The notes beneath the pieces were generated by a model. The model was not told the origin of the DNA. It searched no databases and saw only the letters and a list, made by a program, of their open reading frames with translations. From Chloroflexota bacterium (lineage in GTDB: Bacteria > Chloroflexota > Anaerolineae > Anaerolineales > Villigracilaceae): DNA of 64,000 nt. The translations under genes were made by a program, and so were the position numbers. Positions 25,321 to 35,002 of the stretch are shown piece by piece; positions within the stretch are counted from its first letter, which is position 1, and each line of letters starts with the position of its first letter. The stretch covers positions 186,001 through 250,000 of the forward strand of contig JAIOOU010000007.1 in assembly GCA_021414245.1 (NCBI GenBank), read 5' to 3'.

Positions 25321-26730
25321 CTACGGGTAGGCTTGAGTCAGCCAGTCGAGCGGGTCCACCTGAATGCCGTTCACCCATAACTCCCAATGCAGGTGGGCGC
25401 CTGTCACCCGGCCGGTTCCCCCCACCAGGCCGATGACCTCATTTTGCTGAACCACCTGCCCCACCTGCACCTGAATTTGTGACTGATGCCAAAATCCGCT
25501 ATACACCCCCCAGCCATGATCGATGATCGTGGCATTGCCGCGAACTGTGAGAGGGCCTGCAAAAACGACGATCCCTGAGGCGGGAGCTGTAATGGCAAGT
25601 CCATCTCCACCGCCAAAATCCAGGCCGGTATGCCACCAGTCAATTTTCAAGTCGGTGCCAATGCCGGTGTATTCCCGGCGGGTTCCATATCGCGAAGTGA
25701 AGTAGGTTGAATCTGCGTAGGCGATTGCCGGAGATATGAACTGGCCTTCCCAATATTTTGTTGCAGTCGAAGGTGCCGTGATTTCTTCCAGTTTTTTTTG
25801 TTCGGGCTCGGTGACAACCGGGTCGATCAAGGATGGGTCCACAGGCAGGCTTTCACCGGTCAGGTAATTGCCCGAGACGATCAATACGAGTTGCTCGTAG
25901 GATTGAACGCTTCCATCCGGCAGTGTTGCGTCCAGACGCAATGGATAGATCCCTGGATCCAACAAGGCGTATACTCCTTGCAGCGCAATTTGGGTTCCAT
26001 CGCTGGATGGATAAAAATATAATTTATGGTCAATCAGGACTCCACTTAATGTCACGCCGGGAAGAGTCTTGACTTTGATCACGCTTGTGCCTCCTTGTTT
26101 GATGGGGAGGTCGCGTATGGTTGCACTGATAAAGGCTGAAGGCAGGCCGCTGGTGGTTTGCTCGTTATTTTCGCCTGGGGCGAACAGAGTGTCGCCCGGC
26201 AATCCATCCCAGGAACCTGACAGATCATTATAATGAGAGAGTATCCACGTATCTGAATTTTGCCTGACGGCCATTTCAAGCAAAGATTCGCCAGACTGGG
26301 GGGAAATCCTTTTGCTCAGGTTTTGCGCCCCGGACTGAGAAGGCACGATCATGCTGACGCCCACATAGAATTCACTGGGGCTGACGACATGATTTAACTT
26401 TTTGAACAATTGCTGTGGGACTTGCGTGCGCCGGATGAGGCTGCGGTATGAATCGCCGAAATTGATCACGTTGGTGTTCAATGTTCCGGTGATCCCATCC
26501 AGGCCGGGAATGACAAGCTGCTGACCGGCATCCAGTTGATTGGGATTGGTGATCCCGTTTGCGGACATCAAATCATTCAGTGAGACGCTAAAGCGCGCCG
26601 CGATCGATGAAAGGCTGTCGCCCGGCTGTACTACATAGATCGGCCCGGTCACATCCTGGGCATATGCGGAATGAAGAGGAAGTGAGAAATACAGGAGAAG
26701 AAGGATGATAAGGGGAAGACATTTGCGCAT
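25321..26730 (-). CDS. Secreted LysM/M23 peptidoglycan endopeptidase
   Basis: 469 residues. A signal peptide (about 1-24, ending AYA-QD) is followed by a LysM domain (YVVQPGDSLSSIAARFSVSL, INPNQLDAGQQLVIP-like), a second degenerate LysM-like repeat, a beta-sandwich middle region, and a C-terminal LytM/M23 domain. Zinc ligands: H and D in HTGLDFGGGDG and the HxH in GAHLHWELW. It should cut peptide cross-links in the cell wall. It lies 60 bp after the DUF192 gene and has no clear Shine-Dalgarno site. Confidence 0.9.
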   Translation of the reverse strand: MRKCLPLIILLLLYFSLPLHSAYAQDVTGPIYVVQPGDSLSSIAARFSVSLNDLMSANGITNPNQLDAGQQLVIPGLDGITGTLNTNVINFGDSYRSLIRRTQVPQQLFKKLNHVVSPSEFYVGVSMIVPSQSGAQNLSKRISPQSGESLLEMAVRQNSDTWILSHYNDLSGSWDGLPGDTLFAPGENNEQTTSGLPSAFISATIRDLPIKQGGTSVIKVKTLPGVTLSGVLIDHKLYFYPSSDGTQIALQGVYALLDPGIYPLRLDATLPDGSVQSYEQLVLIVSGNYLTGESLPVDPSLIDPVVTEPEQKKLEEITAPSTATKYWEGQFISPAIAYADSTYFTSRYGTRREYTGIGTDLKIDWWHTGLDFGGGDGLAITAPASGIVVFAGPLTVRGNATIIDHGWGVYSGFWHQSQIQVQVGQVVQQNEVIGLVGGTGRVTGAHLHWELWVNGIQVDPLDWLTQAYP

Positions 26731-26790
26731 ATTTTTTATTTTCGTTGGAAGGGGAGGGACAGCAGGTCGCTTAGCTGCTTTGGAGCAGCG

Positions 26791-27162
26791 TTATAGCTTT
26801 TTAAATTCCACCTTATCGCCTATATTGTAATTCTCCCGGCGATCCAGATGGATCTCAAGAGTATATTTTGCATCGGCCTTTGGGAAGTAGGCGGGATGCC
26901 AGGATTTTGCAATGACCTTGTCCACCACGGTCATTTCTGAATTGATCCAGAAAACGGCAAGGTCAAATGGTACGAAGAACATGTGGATGGAGGTGTCGAG
27001 GCGTGAATCCCGTTTTTCGACGAGCAGCAGGCCCTCGTCAGGAGCGAGGCGCCTGCGGAACATCAGGCCGCGCAGCCGGCATAGAAAAGAGTCACAATAT
27101 CCGACGCTGGCCGGCTTGTCGATCGGTTTATTCAAATTTAGCACGTGAATGGGATCTGGCAT
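26791..27162 (-). CDS. DUF192 family protein
   Basis: 123 residues covering a complete DUF192 domain: FLCRLRGLMFRRRLAPDEGL, then DTSIHMFFVPFDLAVFWIN and TVVDKVIAKSWHPAYFPKAD, and a typical VEFKKL end. DUF192 proteins are small beta-barrel proteins of unproven function, often exported; this one lacks a signal peptide. It sits 40 bp downstream of the response regulator and 60 bp upstream of the LysM/M23 gene, all read leftwards. Confidence 0.88.
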   Translation of the reverse strand: MPDPIHVLNLNKPIDKPASVGYCDSFLCRLRGLMFRRRLAPDEGLLLVEKRDSRLDTSIHMFFVPFDLAVFWINSEMTVVDKVIAKSWHPAYFPKADAKYTLEIHLDRRENYNIGDKVEFKKL

Positions 27163-27202
27163 GGGGATCTATGAAACAAGGCGGCCTGTCCGCCGCCCTG
27201 CC

Positions 27203-27598
27203 TTAAGGTGTTGTTTTGGGGCCGAGTATTTTTTCGACGCTGTTCAATAATTCCTGGGGGCCGAATGGCTTGGCGATATAATCATCGACCTTTGCAATGT
27301 GCAATCCGAGCACCTTGTCTATGTTTTGCGCCTTTGCGGTGACTACAATGACAGGGATGTTTCGGGTCGTTTCTTCCGCTTTCATTTGTTGGTATACTTC
27401 CCAGCCATCCATCTCAGGCATCATCAGATCCAGGAGAACGAGGTCGGGAATCAATTGACGGACGAGTTCCAGACCCTCCTTGCCGCCCGGAGCCCCGTGA
27501 ACCTCAAAGCCCCGCCGTCCAAGAATAAGCCGAATAAGATCAATCATTTCCGGCTCATCCTCAATGCACACGATATGTTTGACAACTGTCTCTGCCAT
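27203..27598 (-). CDS. Single-domain response regulator (REC)
   Basis: 131 residues, only a receiver domain. The acidic pocket is EDEP near the N-terminus, the phospho-acceptor Asp is in LVLLDLMMPEMDG, the conserved Thr is in VVTAKA and the Lys in YIAKPFGP. There is no output domain, so it should act by binding a partner, as CheY or Spo0F do. No histidine kinase is in the window. The tail KILGPKTTP is short. AGGAAAG lies upstream of ATG 27598. Confidence 0.93.
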   Translation of the reverse strand: MAETVVKHIVCIEDEPEMIDLIRLILGRRGFEVHGAPGGKEGLELVRQLIPDLVLLDLMMPEMDGWEVYQQMKAEETTRNIPVIVVTAKAQNIDKVLGLHIAKVDDYIAKPFGPQELLNSVEKILGPKTTP

Positions 27599-27670
27599 TT
27601 TTTTTCTTTCCTTAAAACAAGTTTACCATAAGAACGATATTCCCCATTCTGTCATCCGGGAGGCGGATCG

Positions 27671-28432
27671 ATGAAAATTATTACATGGAATGTAAACGGT
27701 ATCCGTGCTGCTCTGGGGAAAAACGCCCTCGATTGGGCCTTTGCGCGGCAGGCCGATATCTTGTGCCTGCAGGAGGTTAAGGCGCGGCCGGAGCAATTAA
27801 ACGATATACAACGCTCCGCACTGAAACTGCCGTATGCATGGAATCCTGCCGAAAGACCCGGATATAGCAGTGTCGCGACTTTCTATAAAAACAAGCCGGA
27901 TGAAATCAAAGCGGGAATGGGTGAACCCAAATTTGACGTGGAAGGCCGCGTCCTGCAAACCGTTCAGGCTGGTTTTCGTTTATTTAATATTTACTTTCCG
28001 AGCGGCACGCGCGGCCACGAACGCGTGGAATATAAACTTGATTTCTACGCTCATTTGCTTAAAGTGTGCAATATGCTTCATAAGAAAGGCGAAAAGCTTG
28101 TGTTGACCGGGGACTTCAACACGGCCCATCAACCGATCGACCTGAAAAATGCAAAACAAAATAAAAAAACCTCGGGTTTCCTGCCCGAGGAACGGGAGTG
28201 GGTGCAAAAATTCCTGGATCATGGATTTGTGGATGCCTTCCGCCATTTGCATCCGGAGAAGGTTCAATATACGTGGTGGAGCCAGGTGACGAACGCACGC
28301 GAGCGCGGCATCGGCTGGCGGCTCGATTATTTTCTGGTTTCAAAGGATTTGCTTCCGCGTGTGAAGGATGTGGTCATTCACGATGACATTAAAGGGTCAG
28401 ACCACTGCCCTGTGGAGCTGATTCTCGATTGA
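27671..28432 (+). CDS. xth: Exodeoxyribonuclease III / AP endonuclease
   Basis: 253 residues of the EEP (Xth) family. MKIITWNVNGIRAAL has the first catalytic Asn, LCLQEVKA the metal-binding Glu, LVLTGDFNTAHQPIDL the catalytic Asp and Asn, and GSDHCPVEL the final Asp-His pair. It cleaves 5' of abasic sites in base-excision repair and has 3' exonuclease activity. Start at ATG 27671 behind GGGAGG. It stands alone, diverging from the response regulator, and ends at a bidirectional terminator. Confidence 0.94.
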   Translation: MKIITWNVNGIRAALGKNALDWAFARQADILCLQEVKARPEQLNDIQRSALKLPYAWNPAERPGYSSVATFYKNKPDEIKAGMGEPKFDVEGRVLQTVQAGFRLFNIYFPSGTRGHERVEYKLDFYAHLLKVCNMLHKKGEKLVLTGDFNTAHQPIDLKNAKQNKKTSGFLPEEREWVQKFLDHGFVDAFRHLHPEKVQYTWWSQVTNARERGIGWRLDYFLVSKDLLPRVKDVVIHDDIKGSDHCPVELILD

Positions 28433-28444
28433 CAACTTGTTAAT

Positions 28445-28480
28445 AAAAAAATCCCGCAGCTTTTCTGCGGGATTTTTTTA
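28445..28480. terminator. Bidirectional terminator between xth and the nitronate monooxygenase gene
   Basis: A 10-bp stem (28450-28459 with 28465-28474) with a 5-nt loop. An A-run on the left and a T-run on the right make it work for both converging genes. Confidence 0.85.
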
Positions 28481-28489
28481 TTAACTTTA

Positions 28490-29947
28490 TTAGATGCCGG
28501 ATATGGATGCTTGCTGAAACAACGGACCGAGAAGAAAGCGGATCACGTCCTCTGCGGAATAACTGGTTTTTCCTTCGCGGATGAATTGCCCGGCATTGAC
28601 CAGATCGTCACCGGAAGTGATGATTGGCTGCTCGACATATCCATCCTTGCGGCGCTGGGGAAAGCCTGCGGTGGCGGTCAAATTGTTGCACAGGCAGGAG
28701 CGATTGGCGGTATCCTCGATTGCGCCGCCTTTTTTGACGAATGCGTCCACTGGTTCGGAAGCGCAGCGATAGCCGACCGAACCATCTTCCCTTTTATAGA
28801 GAATGCGGAGGAACCCGAGATCGCATATCCGGTTTCGCTCCCCGTAGGCCTGCGGATCGGAAAGGGTGCCATCCAATTGGGCAACTTTAAAGGGAAAGCC
28901 GGTGGGGGAAGCCAGTGGACTGGTGAATACCTGGGCTTCCTCGTCCAGCACTTTCCGGAGCATGCGTTGCTTCAGATCATCCCGCATGCCTGATTCATCA
29001 CACAGGGAAAATGCGGTGCCAACCTGCACACCAGCTGCGCCGGCATCCAGTGCAGCCTGGACCTGTTTTGGATTGCCGTACCCACCTGCCAGCCAGAAAG
29101 GCAGGCCCAATAATTTCATCTTTTCAAGGTCCACTGTATCCTTCTCACCGTAGATGGGTTCGCCTTTTTCGTTCAGATTGACGGTTCCACGCGGCGGGGC
29201 GTTGTGACCCCCGGCAGTGGGGCCTTCGATCACAAATCCGTCCACAGGTCCTTCACTGCGTTTGATCAGTGCCTGCGCCAGTACGACTGACGAAATAATC
29301 GGCAGGAATTTTGGCCTCTTTAATTTTCCAACAAGTTTGGAAATTCCGGGGAAAACACTTTCCGGGTCGAAATGAATGCGATGATCGTCATCCTTGTCCG
29401 CACCGTGCACGTCCACGCGGTAGGAGACCGCTTCGTGGTTGCTTAACTTGTCCAGGATGCCGGCGACCTGTGTGGGAATGCCGGCGCCCATCAGAACAAC
29501 GTCCACGCCTGCAAGCATGGCGCCGTACAATGAGGCCAGGTTCGGCATCTGAACTTTTTCCAGCAGGTTAATTCCCACGACGCCGGAATGCCCCTCCTTG
29601 GCCAGGTAGACTTCAACGAAATTGGCGATGGCGGTGATTTGATCCAGGAATTTGGGAGGCCGGATCGTGTATGCGACCGGAGTCTTGTAGGGGGCATCCG
29701 GAGATTTTCCGCCCGGGGTGTAGTACTTGTCGATGATGGCTTGGACAGGTTCGGGCAGGGAAAAATTCGCCAACGCGCGGCGTACATTTCCACTAAGGTC
29801 GCCGTCCATTAAACGGCTTGCCAGTACACGGCTGATCCCGGTACCGGATACCACTCCGAGCTGGCCCAGCTGGGAAACTGCCTTGGCCAGTTTCCAATCG
29901 GAAATTGCGACACCCATGCCGCCTTGAATTAATTTCGGTAGATTCAT
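28490..29947 (-). CDS. Nitronate monooxygenase family flavoprotein
   Basis: 485 residues, longer than the 320-380 of typical nitronate monooxygenases. It has a TIM-barrel FMN fold: LIQGGMGVAISDWKLA at the N-terminus, GVVGINLLEKV, VDVVLMGAGIP, VIEGPTAGGHNAPP with the likely catalytic His, FWLAGGYGNP and GAAGVQVGTAFSLCDESG at the phosphate site. The C-terminal part (EPVDAFVKKGG, SCLCNNLTATAGFP) is like that of PfaD-type relatives. It would oxidise alkyl nitronates or act as another FMN enzyme. Monocistronic, with a terminator at its 3' end. Confidence 0.85.
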   Translation of the reverse strand: MNLPKLIQGGMGVAISDWKLAKAVSQLGQLGVVSGTGISRVLASRLMDGDLSGNVRRALANFSLPEPVQAIIDKYYTPGGKSPDAPYKTPVAYTIRPPKFLDQITAIANFVEVYLAKEGHSGVVGINLLEKVQMPNLASLYGAMLAGVDVVLMGAGIPTQVAGILDKLSNHEAVSYRVDVHGADKDDDHRIHFDPESVFPGISKLVGKLKRPKFLPIISSVVLAQALIKRSEGPVDGFVIEGPTAGGHNAPPRGTVNLNEKGEPIYGEKDTVDLEKMKLLGLPFWLAGGYGNPKQVQAALDAGAAGVQVGTAFSLCDESGMRDDLKQRMLRKVLDEEAQVFTSPLASPTGFPFKVAQLDGTLSDPQAYGERNRICDLGFLRILYKREDGSVGYRCASEPVDAFVKKGGAIEDTANRSCLCNNLTATAGFPQRRKDGYVEQPIITSGDDLVNAGQFIREGKTSYSAEDVIRFLLGPLFQQASISGI

Positions 29948-30048
29948 TATTACTCCAGATTGCTTTTTAAGCTTTGGGATAAACGAGGCGCGTCAATCCT
30001 TAAATTTCCAGTTGCCCTCTATGAGCCTCGAGGTGGAAGCAAGTTGTG

Positions 30049-30090
30049 AAAAAACAAGTCACTTAGGAGTAATTAACCCTAAGTGACTTG
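30049..30090 (-). terminator. Terminator of the CDF transporter gene
   Basis: A perfect 13-bp inverted repeat (30055-30067 with 30078-30090). Read leftwards the hairpin runs into six T after one more base (30049-30054), so it ends the transcript of the cation transporter gene. Confidence 0.85.
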
Positions 30091-30155
30091 AATGGTTGCG
30101 AATACTGGGCTAGTTTACTTGTGTGGCCCGGATTTATCAAGCCAATTATGAGAAG

Positions 30156-31103
30156 TTATTCAGGGGTCACAGGGGTTATTTCATCCGGACGATCGAGATT
30201 TGTATCATCCCAGGAGGCCGGGTCATTAAGCGATTCCAAATGCGTGAATACCGTTACGCCCGGCAGGGCGCGCCGGATGTCCGCTTCGATGTTCTCCAGC
30301 AAGCGGTGACCGCGTTGAACGGTCCATTTGCCCGGGACGATCACGTGCAGCGAGACAAATCTCCGTGATCCCGATTGACGTGTGCGCAGGGCGTGGTATT
30401 GCACTTCATTTTTCATATGGGGCTGGATGGTGCTTCGGACCAGATCCTGTTCCTTCGTTGACAGGGCAGTGTCCATTAATCCCAAAGCGGAGAGGCGGAC
30501 AATGCGCACCCCCGACCAGACAATGTTTGCCGCCACGAGAAAAGCCACAATTGGATCCAGGCGTTCCCAACCGGTCAGGGCCACCAACCCAACCCCGGCC
30601 AATACGCCGGCGGAGGTCCACACATCCGTCATTAAATGGTGGGCATTGGCCTCCAGCGTGATGGATTTATAGAGCTTGCTGGCTCGCAGCAGGATCATCG
30701 CCACGATCAAATTCACCGCGGATGCCGCAACAGATACTCCAAGTCCCAACCCGACCTGCTCAAGCGGCTTTGGGGTGATCAGCCTTGGGATGGCTGCGAT
30801 GACAATGCTGACTGCGGCGATCAGGATCAGGGTCCCTTCGACTCCGCTCGAAAAATATTCCGCCTTGCTGTGGCCGTAGGCATGGTCTTCATCGGCCGGC
30901 CGGGCGGCAATGGTCAGCATGGCCAGCGCCATCAAGGCGCCGACGAGATTGACGATGGATTCCAGAGCATCCGAGAGCAAACCGACTGATCCGGTCAGAA
31001 AATAGGCAATGGTCTTGAGGGCAATTGTGGCCAATGCCGCGGCAATCGAGAGCCAGGCGAATCTGGTGAGAAAGGAACGGTCTGAAGTGAGGGGATTTGT
31101 CAT
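30156..31103 (-). CDS. Cation diffusion facilitator (CDF) family transporter
   Basis: 315 residues. Six membrane helices are followed by a cytoplasmic ferredoxin-like domain from about residue 210. CDF signatures: [12 protein letters not shown] in helix 2, [12 protein letters not shown] between helices 2 and 3, and [13 protein letters not shown] in helix 5 with the HxxxD metal pair. The C-terminal domain keeps HxLRTRQSG-type and VSLHVIVPG strands. It exports a divalent metal (Zn, Fe, Mn or Co) by proton exchange; the metal is not resolved. The gene stands alone and has its own terminator. Confidence 0.93.
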   Translation of the reverse strand: MTNPLTSDRSFLTRFAWLSIAAALATIALKTIAYFLTGSVGLLSDALESIVNLVGALMALAMLTIAARPADEDHAYGHSKAEYFSSGVEGTLILIAAVSIVIAAIPRLITPKPLEQVGLGLGVSVAASAVNLIVAMILLRASKLYKSITLEANAHHLMTDVWTSAGVLAGVGLVALTGWERLDPIVAFLVAANIVWSGVRIVRLSALGLMDTALSTKEQDLVRSTIQPHMKNEVQYHALRTRQSGSRRFVSLHVIVPGKWTVQRGHRLLENIEADIRRALPGVTVFTHLESLNDPASWDDTNLDRPDEITPVTPE

Positions 31104-31247
31104 GATTGGGCTGTATTGTACGCAAATTAGCCAGATTTGGTTAGTGATTTATATCATGCTTCGGGTGGATCCGACTGCGGGGGAGATTCGGCCCGATGGT
31201 TTTTTTGAACCGGAAATCGGCTAAAAAAGAGCCGTATTAGAGAATCA

Positions 31248-31296
31248 TATAATATTTGCCCGGTACGCCTCATCTAGGGTGTGGGCTTGGTATAAT
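31248..31296 (+). promoter_or_regulatory. Promoter region of ftsH
   Basis: TATAAT at 31291-31296 lies 29 nt before the GTG start and would give a leader of about 23 nt with GGAGG. A second TATAAT at 31248-31253 could be an additional -10. No good -35 box precedes either. Confidence 0.5.
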
Positions 31297-31325
31297 CTAG
31301 CCGCAAGTCATATTTGGAGGATTCC

Positions 31326-33194
31326 GTGAATTCCCGCAGTCAATCAATTTTTGTGTACATCCTACTGTTCGTTGCCATTGGTGCAATGCTTTACATGGGC
31401 TTTCGCGAGAATGCCAACGTAAAAGAGCCGCTGACTATCAATGAAGTGGCCCAAGCTGTGCAGGAGGGCAAGGTCGCCAAGATTATTATCCAGAGCGACG
31501 ATACCCTCAAAGTTGTTTACACCAATGGGACAGAAGAAGAAGGCGTTGAATCTCGTAAAGAGCCAAATGCAACCCTGGTGGATCAACTTACCAGTCTGGG
31601 CGTTACGACCGAGCAACTTGCCCCTGAACATGTCGTCATCGAAGTGCGTGCCCCTTCTGCCTGGGGCGGCCTGCTGAGTGGTGCCTTATATCTGCTGCCC
31701 ATATTATTCATGGGTGGTGTGCTCTGGTTTATTTTCCGTCAGGCGCAGGGCAGCAATAATGCAGCCATGTCCTTCGGCAAGAGCCGGGCCCGCATGTTTA
31801 GCGGTGAGCATCCAACCGTCACATTTGCAGACGTAGCCGGCGCTGAGGAATCAAAACAGGAGCTTGAGGAGATCGTTGAATTTCTCAAGGAACCCCAGAA
31901 GTTCATTCAGTTGGGCGCGCGCATTCCGAAGGGCGTTCTGCTGGTCGGCCCTCCCGGAACCGGCAAAACCCTGTTGGCCAAGGCCGTATCCGGGGAAGCC
32001 GGTGTGCCGTTCTTCTCCATTTCAGGTTCTGAATTCGTTGAAATGTTCGTGGGTGTTGGTGCAAGCCGCGTTCGCGACCTCTTCGATCAGGCCAAGCGGC
32101 ATTCGCCCTGCATCATCTTTATCGATGAGATCGACGCAGTCGGCCGCCAGCGTGGAGCCGGTTTGGGGGGTTCGCATGATGAGCGCGAGCAGACCCTTAA
32201 CCAGATGCTGGTTGAAATGGATGGTTTCGGCACCGACACCAACGTGATCATCATTGCCGCCACCAACCGTCCCGATATTCTGGATCCGGCACTTTTGCGT
32301 CCCGGCCGTTTTGACCGCCGCGTGACGTTGGATCGCCCGGATGTGAAGGGCCGCGAAGCTATTTTGAAGGTCCATGTAAAGGGCAAGCCCCTCGATCCAC
32401 AGGCTGACCTTGCTTCTGTTGCCCGCGGCACACCTGGTTTTGTAGGCGCTGATCTGGAAAACCTTGTCAACGAAGGCGCCATTTTGGCTGCCCGTCGCAA
32501 CAAGAAATCCATCGGCCAGTCTGAACTTGAAGAAGCCATTGAACGCGTTGTGATGGGACCCGAACGCAAGTCCCGGCTCATCTCTGACGAAGAGAAGCGG
32601 ATCATTGCCTACCATGAAGCTGGTCATGCGATCGTGGCCAATGCCATCGCTGAAGCCGACCCCGTGCAAAAGGTGACCATTGTGGGCCGTGGACAGGCCG
32701 GCGGCGTGACCTGGTTCCGTCCCGACGAAGACCGCATCCTTATGTCCCGCAAGAAGATGCTTGCCACGTTGGCTATGGCCCTGGGTGGCCGCGCTGCAGA
32801 GGAATTGATCTTTGATGATATTACCTCCGGGGCCTCCGGCGATATCGAACAGGTGACCCGTATGGCTCGTTCCATGGTCACCCGTCTGGGTATGAGCACC
32901 GAATTGGGCACCATGACCTATGGTCAAAAGGAGGAAATGATCTTCCTGGGCCGCGAGATCTCTGAACAGCGCGATTATTCAGAAGCAGTCGCTGAACAGA
33001 TCGACCGCGAAGTCCGTAAGATCGTCGAGGAATCCTACAAACTTGCCAAGACCCTGGTCAAGAAATATCGCAAGCAGTTGGAAATTGTCGCCCAGAAATT
33101 GCTTGAAGTTGAATCGATTAACCGTGAAGAATTTGATAAGCTCTTCCCGGCGCCGGCTGGTAAGAAAAAGAGCGGCACTCCGCAGATCGCCTAA
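31326..33194 (+). CDS. ftsH: ATP-dependent zinc metalloprotease FtsH
   Basis: 622 residues from GTG 31326, five bases after GGAGG; an in-frame TTG at 31314 overlaps that site. Membrane helix 1 (about 8-25), a short extracytoplasmic domain, helix 2 (about 115-135), then the AAA module: Walker A GPPGTGKT at 208-215, Walker [12 protein letters not shown], second region of homology with the arginine finger near RPGRFDRR, and the zinc site HEAGH at 430-434. The hexamer degrades misfolded or unassembled membrane proteins and some regulators. Monocistronic with a strong terminator. Confidence 0.98.
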   Translation: MNSRSQSIFVYILLFVAIGAMLYMGFRENANVKEPLTINEVAQAVQEGKVAKIIIQSDDTLKVVYTNGTEEEGVESRKEPNATLVDQLTSLGVTTEQLAPEHVVIEVRAPSAWGGLLSGALYLLPILFMGGVLWFIFRQAQGSNNAAMSFGKSRARMFSGEHPTVTFADVAGAEESKQELEEIVEFLKEPQKFIQLGARIPKGVLLVGPPGTGKTLLAKAVSGEAGVPFFSISGSEFVEMFVGVGASRVRDLFDQAKRHSPCIIFIDEIDAVGRQRGAGLGGSHDEREQTLNQMLVEMDGFGTDTNVIIIAATNRPDILDPALLRPGRFDRRVTLDRPDVKGREAILKVHVKGKPLDPQADLASVARGTPGFVGADLENLVNEGAILAARRNKKSIGQSELEEAIERVVMGPERKSRLISDEEKRIIAYHEAGHAIVANAIAEADPVQKVTIVGRGQAGGVTWFRPDEDRILMSRKKMLATLAMALGGRAAEELIFDDITSGASGDIEQVTRMARSMVTRLGMSTELGTMTYGQKEEMIFLGREISEQRDYSEAVAEQIDREVRKIVEESYKLAKTLVKKYRKQLEIVAQKLLEVESINREEFDKLFPAPAGKKKSGTPQIA

Positions 33195-33201
33195 GAATAA
33201 A

Positions 33202-33239
33202 AAAAACGGACCTGGTTTTCCAGGTCCGTTTTTTTTTTA
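33202..33239. terminator. Bidirectional terminator between ftsH and the acyl-CoA ligase gene
   Basis: A 14-bp stem (33202-33215 with 33220-33233) with a TTTT loop, flanked by an A-run on the left and a T-run on the right. It can end both converging transcripts. Confidence 0.9.
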
Positions 33240-33255
33240 TTTAATGTAATTCCGT

Positions 33256-34956
33256 TTACTTCGCGCCTTCCTTGTGCTGCCTGACCAGTTCCCGGCGCAG
33301 GATCTTCCCGACCGTAGTCTTGGGTAATTCTGTGCGGAATTCATAATGGGTCGGTACTTTATAAGGCGCGAGGTGTTCTTTGCAGAAAGCCTTTAGTTCC
33401 GCCTCGGTCAGGGTTTCGCCGGGTTTTACCACGACCCACGCTTTGACCGTCTCGCCGCGCTGCGGATCGGGGATGCCGCCCACGCCGACTTCCAGGACTT
33501 TGGGATGGTCCATGATGGCTTCCTCCACTTCGCGCGGCCAGACCTGGAACCCGCCCGGCTTGATAAGTTCCTTCTTACGGTCTACGATGTAAAAATAACC
33601 GTCCTCATCCATGCGGGCAATGTCTCCGGTGAATAGCCAGGTCCTGCCATCCTTCATTTGGCGAAGACTGTTGGCTGTTTCAGTGGGCATGTTGTGATAG
33701 CCCTTCATCACCTGTGGTCCGTTCACAATGATCTCGCCGATCTCACCCTGGGCAAGTTCCGTCTCGCCGTCGTCCAGGCTGATCAGTTTGACATCCACAT
33801 CGGGAAGTGGCATGCCGATCGAGCCCACCTTGTTTTCCCCTTCAAGCGGATTGCAGTGGGTGGCGGTGGGCGCCTCGGAAAGGCCGTAGCCTTCAAAAAC
33901 CTTGCCGCCCGTTAATTTTTCAAATTGTTCCTTGGTTTCGCGCATCAGTGGCGCGGATCCGGAGATGCATGCCTTAATGGAGGAAAGATTATATTTGCCC
34001 GCCTTCACATCAGGATGGTTGTTAATGCCATTATAAAGAAGGGGCACGCCGGGGAAGATGGTCGCCTTGAATTTACTGATATTGTCCAATACATCCTTCA
34101 AGTCACGGGCGTTCGGCACCATGACCATGCTTGCACCATTCGCCATGGCGAAGTTCATTCCCGCGACCATGCCATATACATGGAAAAGGGGAATTCCCAT
34201 CAACACGACTTCCCTGCCTTGTTCCAGAGCCGGCATCCAGGATTTGATCTGGAGGGTGTTTGCCACCACATTCCGGTGCATGGCAACCGCGCCTTTTGGC
34301 ACTCCGGTCGTCCCCCCGGAGTATTGGAAGAGGGCCGTGTCATCAGGGGACACTTCAATGCTCGGCCGGGGTGAATTGGCGTGCTTTTTGAGCAGGTCCT
34401 GCATCCAGAAATCACCGTCTGCCAGTGAGTCAACCCGATCGCCTTCCTTCTTCTCTTTTGCAAGCGTGAACAGAAATCGCAGGAAGGGCGGAAGCGTTTC
34501 CTTGATGTTGGTGACAATGATCCGCTTAAGCTTGGACCGTTCCCGGGCTGCCTTCAATTTGTCGTAGAAGCGGCTGAGCGTGAACATGATCTCGATATTG
34601 GCGTCATTTACCGGCATGATAATCTCATCCACCGGATAGGTGGGATTGACCGCCACGACCGCCCCGCCCGCCTTTAAGATGCCGTAATATGCGATCACAA
34701 ATTGTGGTGTGTTGGGCATGAAGATCCCCACCCGGTCGCCCTTTTTCACCCCCATTTCGACCAGCGCGGCCGCCATATGATCGGTAAGAGCATTCATCTC
34801 ACGGTATGAAATGACCGCACCCTTAAATATTGTACAGGCGCGGTCAGGATATTTCAGCGCGGCTTCTTCCAGAAAATGAAAAAGTGGCGCCTTGGGATAT
34901 TCAATTGTCTGCGGTACACCTTTGTCGTAATGCGCGAGCCATGGACGATTATTCAT
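33256..34956 (-). CDS. Long-chain fatty-acid--CoA ligase
   Basis: 566 residues of the ANL superfamily. The AMP/phosphate loop is LFQYSGGTTGVPKGAVA, followed by GYGLSEAPTATHCN, FTGDIARMDEDGYFYIVDRKKE and the C-terminal catalytic Lys in KTTVGKILRREL, all as in FadD. It activates a fatty acid to acyl-AMP and then acyl-CoA. The start at ATG 34956 sits behind GGAGGAG; an open frame 19 codons longer has no start site and runs toward miaA. It lies 46 bp after the miaA stop, so cotranscription with miaA is possible. Confidence 0.93.
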   Translation of the reverse strand: MNNRPWLAHYDKGVPQTIEYPKAPLFHFLEEAALKYPDRACTIFKGAVISYREMNALTDHMAAALVEMGVKKGDRVGIFMPNTPQFVIAYYGILKAGGAVVAVNPTYPVDEIIMPVNDANIEIMFTLSRFYDKLKAARERSKLKRIIVTNIKETLPPFLRFLFTLAKEKKEGDRVDSLADGDFWMQDLLKKHANSPRPSIEVSPDDTALFQYSGGTTGVPKGAVAMHRNVVANTLQIKSWMPALEQGREVVLMGIPLFHVYGMVAGMNFAMANGASMVMVPNARDLKDVLDNISKFKATIFPGVPLLYNGINNHPDVKAGKYNLSSIKACISGSAPLMRETKEQFEKLTGGKVFEGYGLSEAPTATHCNPLEGENKVGSIGMPLPDVDVKLISLDDGETELAQGEIGEIIVNGPQVMKGYHNMPTETANSLRQMKDGRTWLFTGDIARMDEDGYFYIVDRKKELIKPGGFQVWPREVEEAIMDHPKVLEVGVGGIPDPQRGETVKAWVVVKPGETLTEAELKAFCKEHLAPYKVPTHYEFRTELPKTTVGKILRRELVRQHKEGAK

Positions 34957-35002
34957 AACTGCTCCTCCTTCATTGGTTAAACGAAGTATATACAATCGAG
35001 AA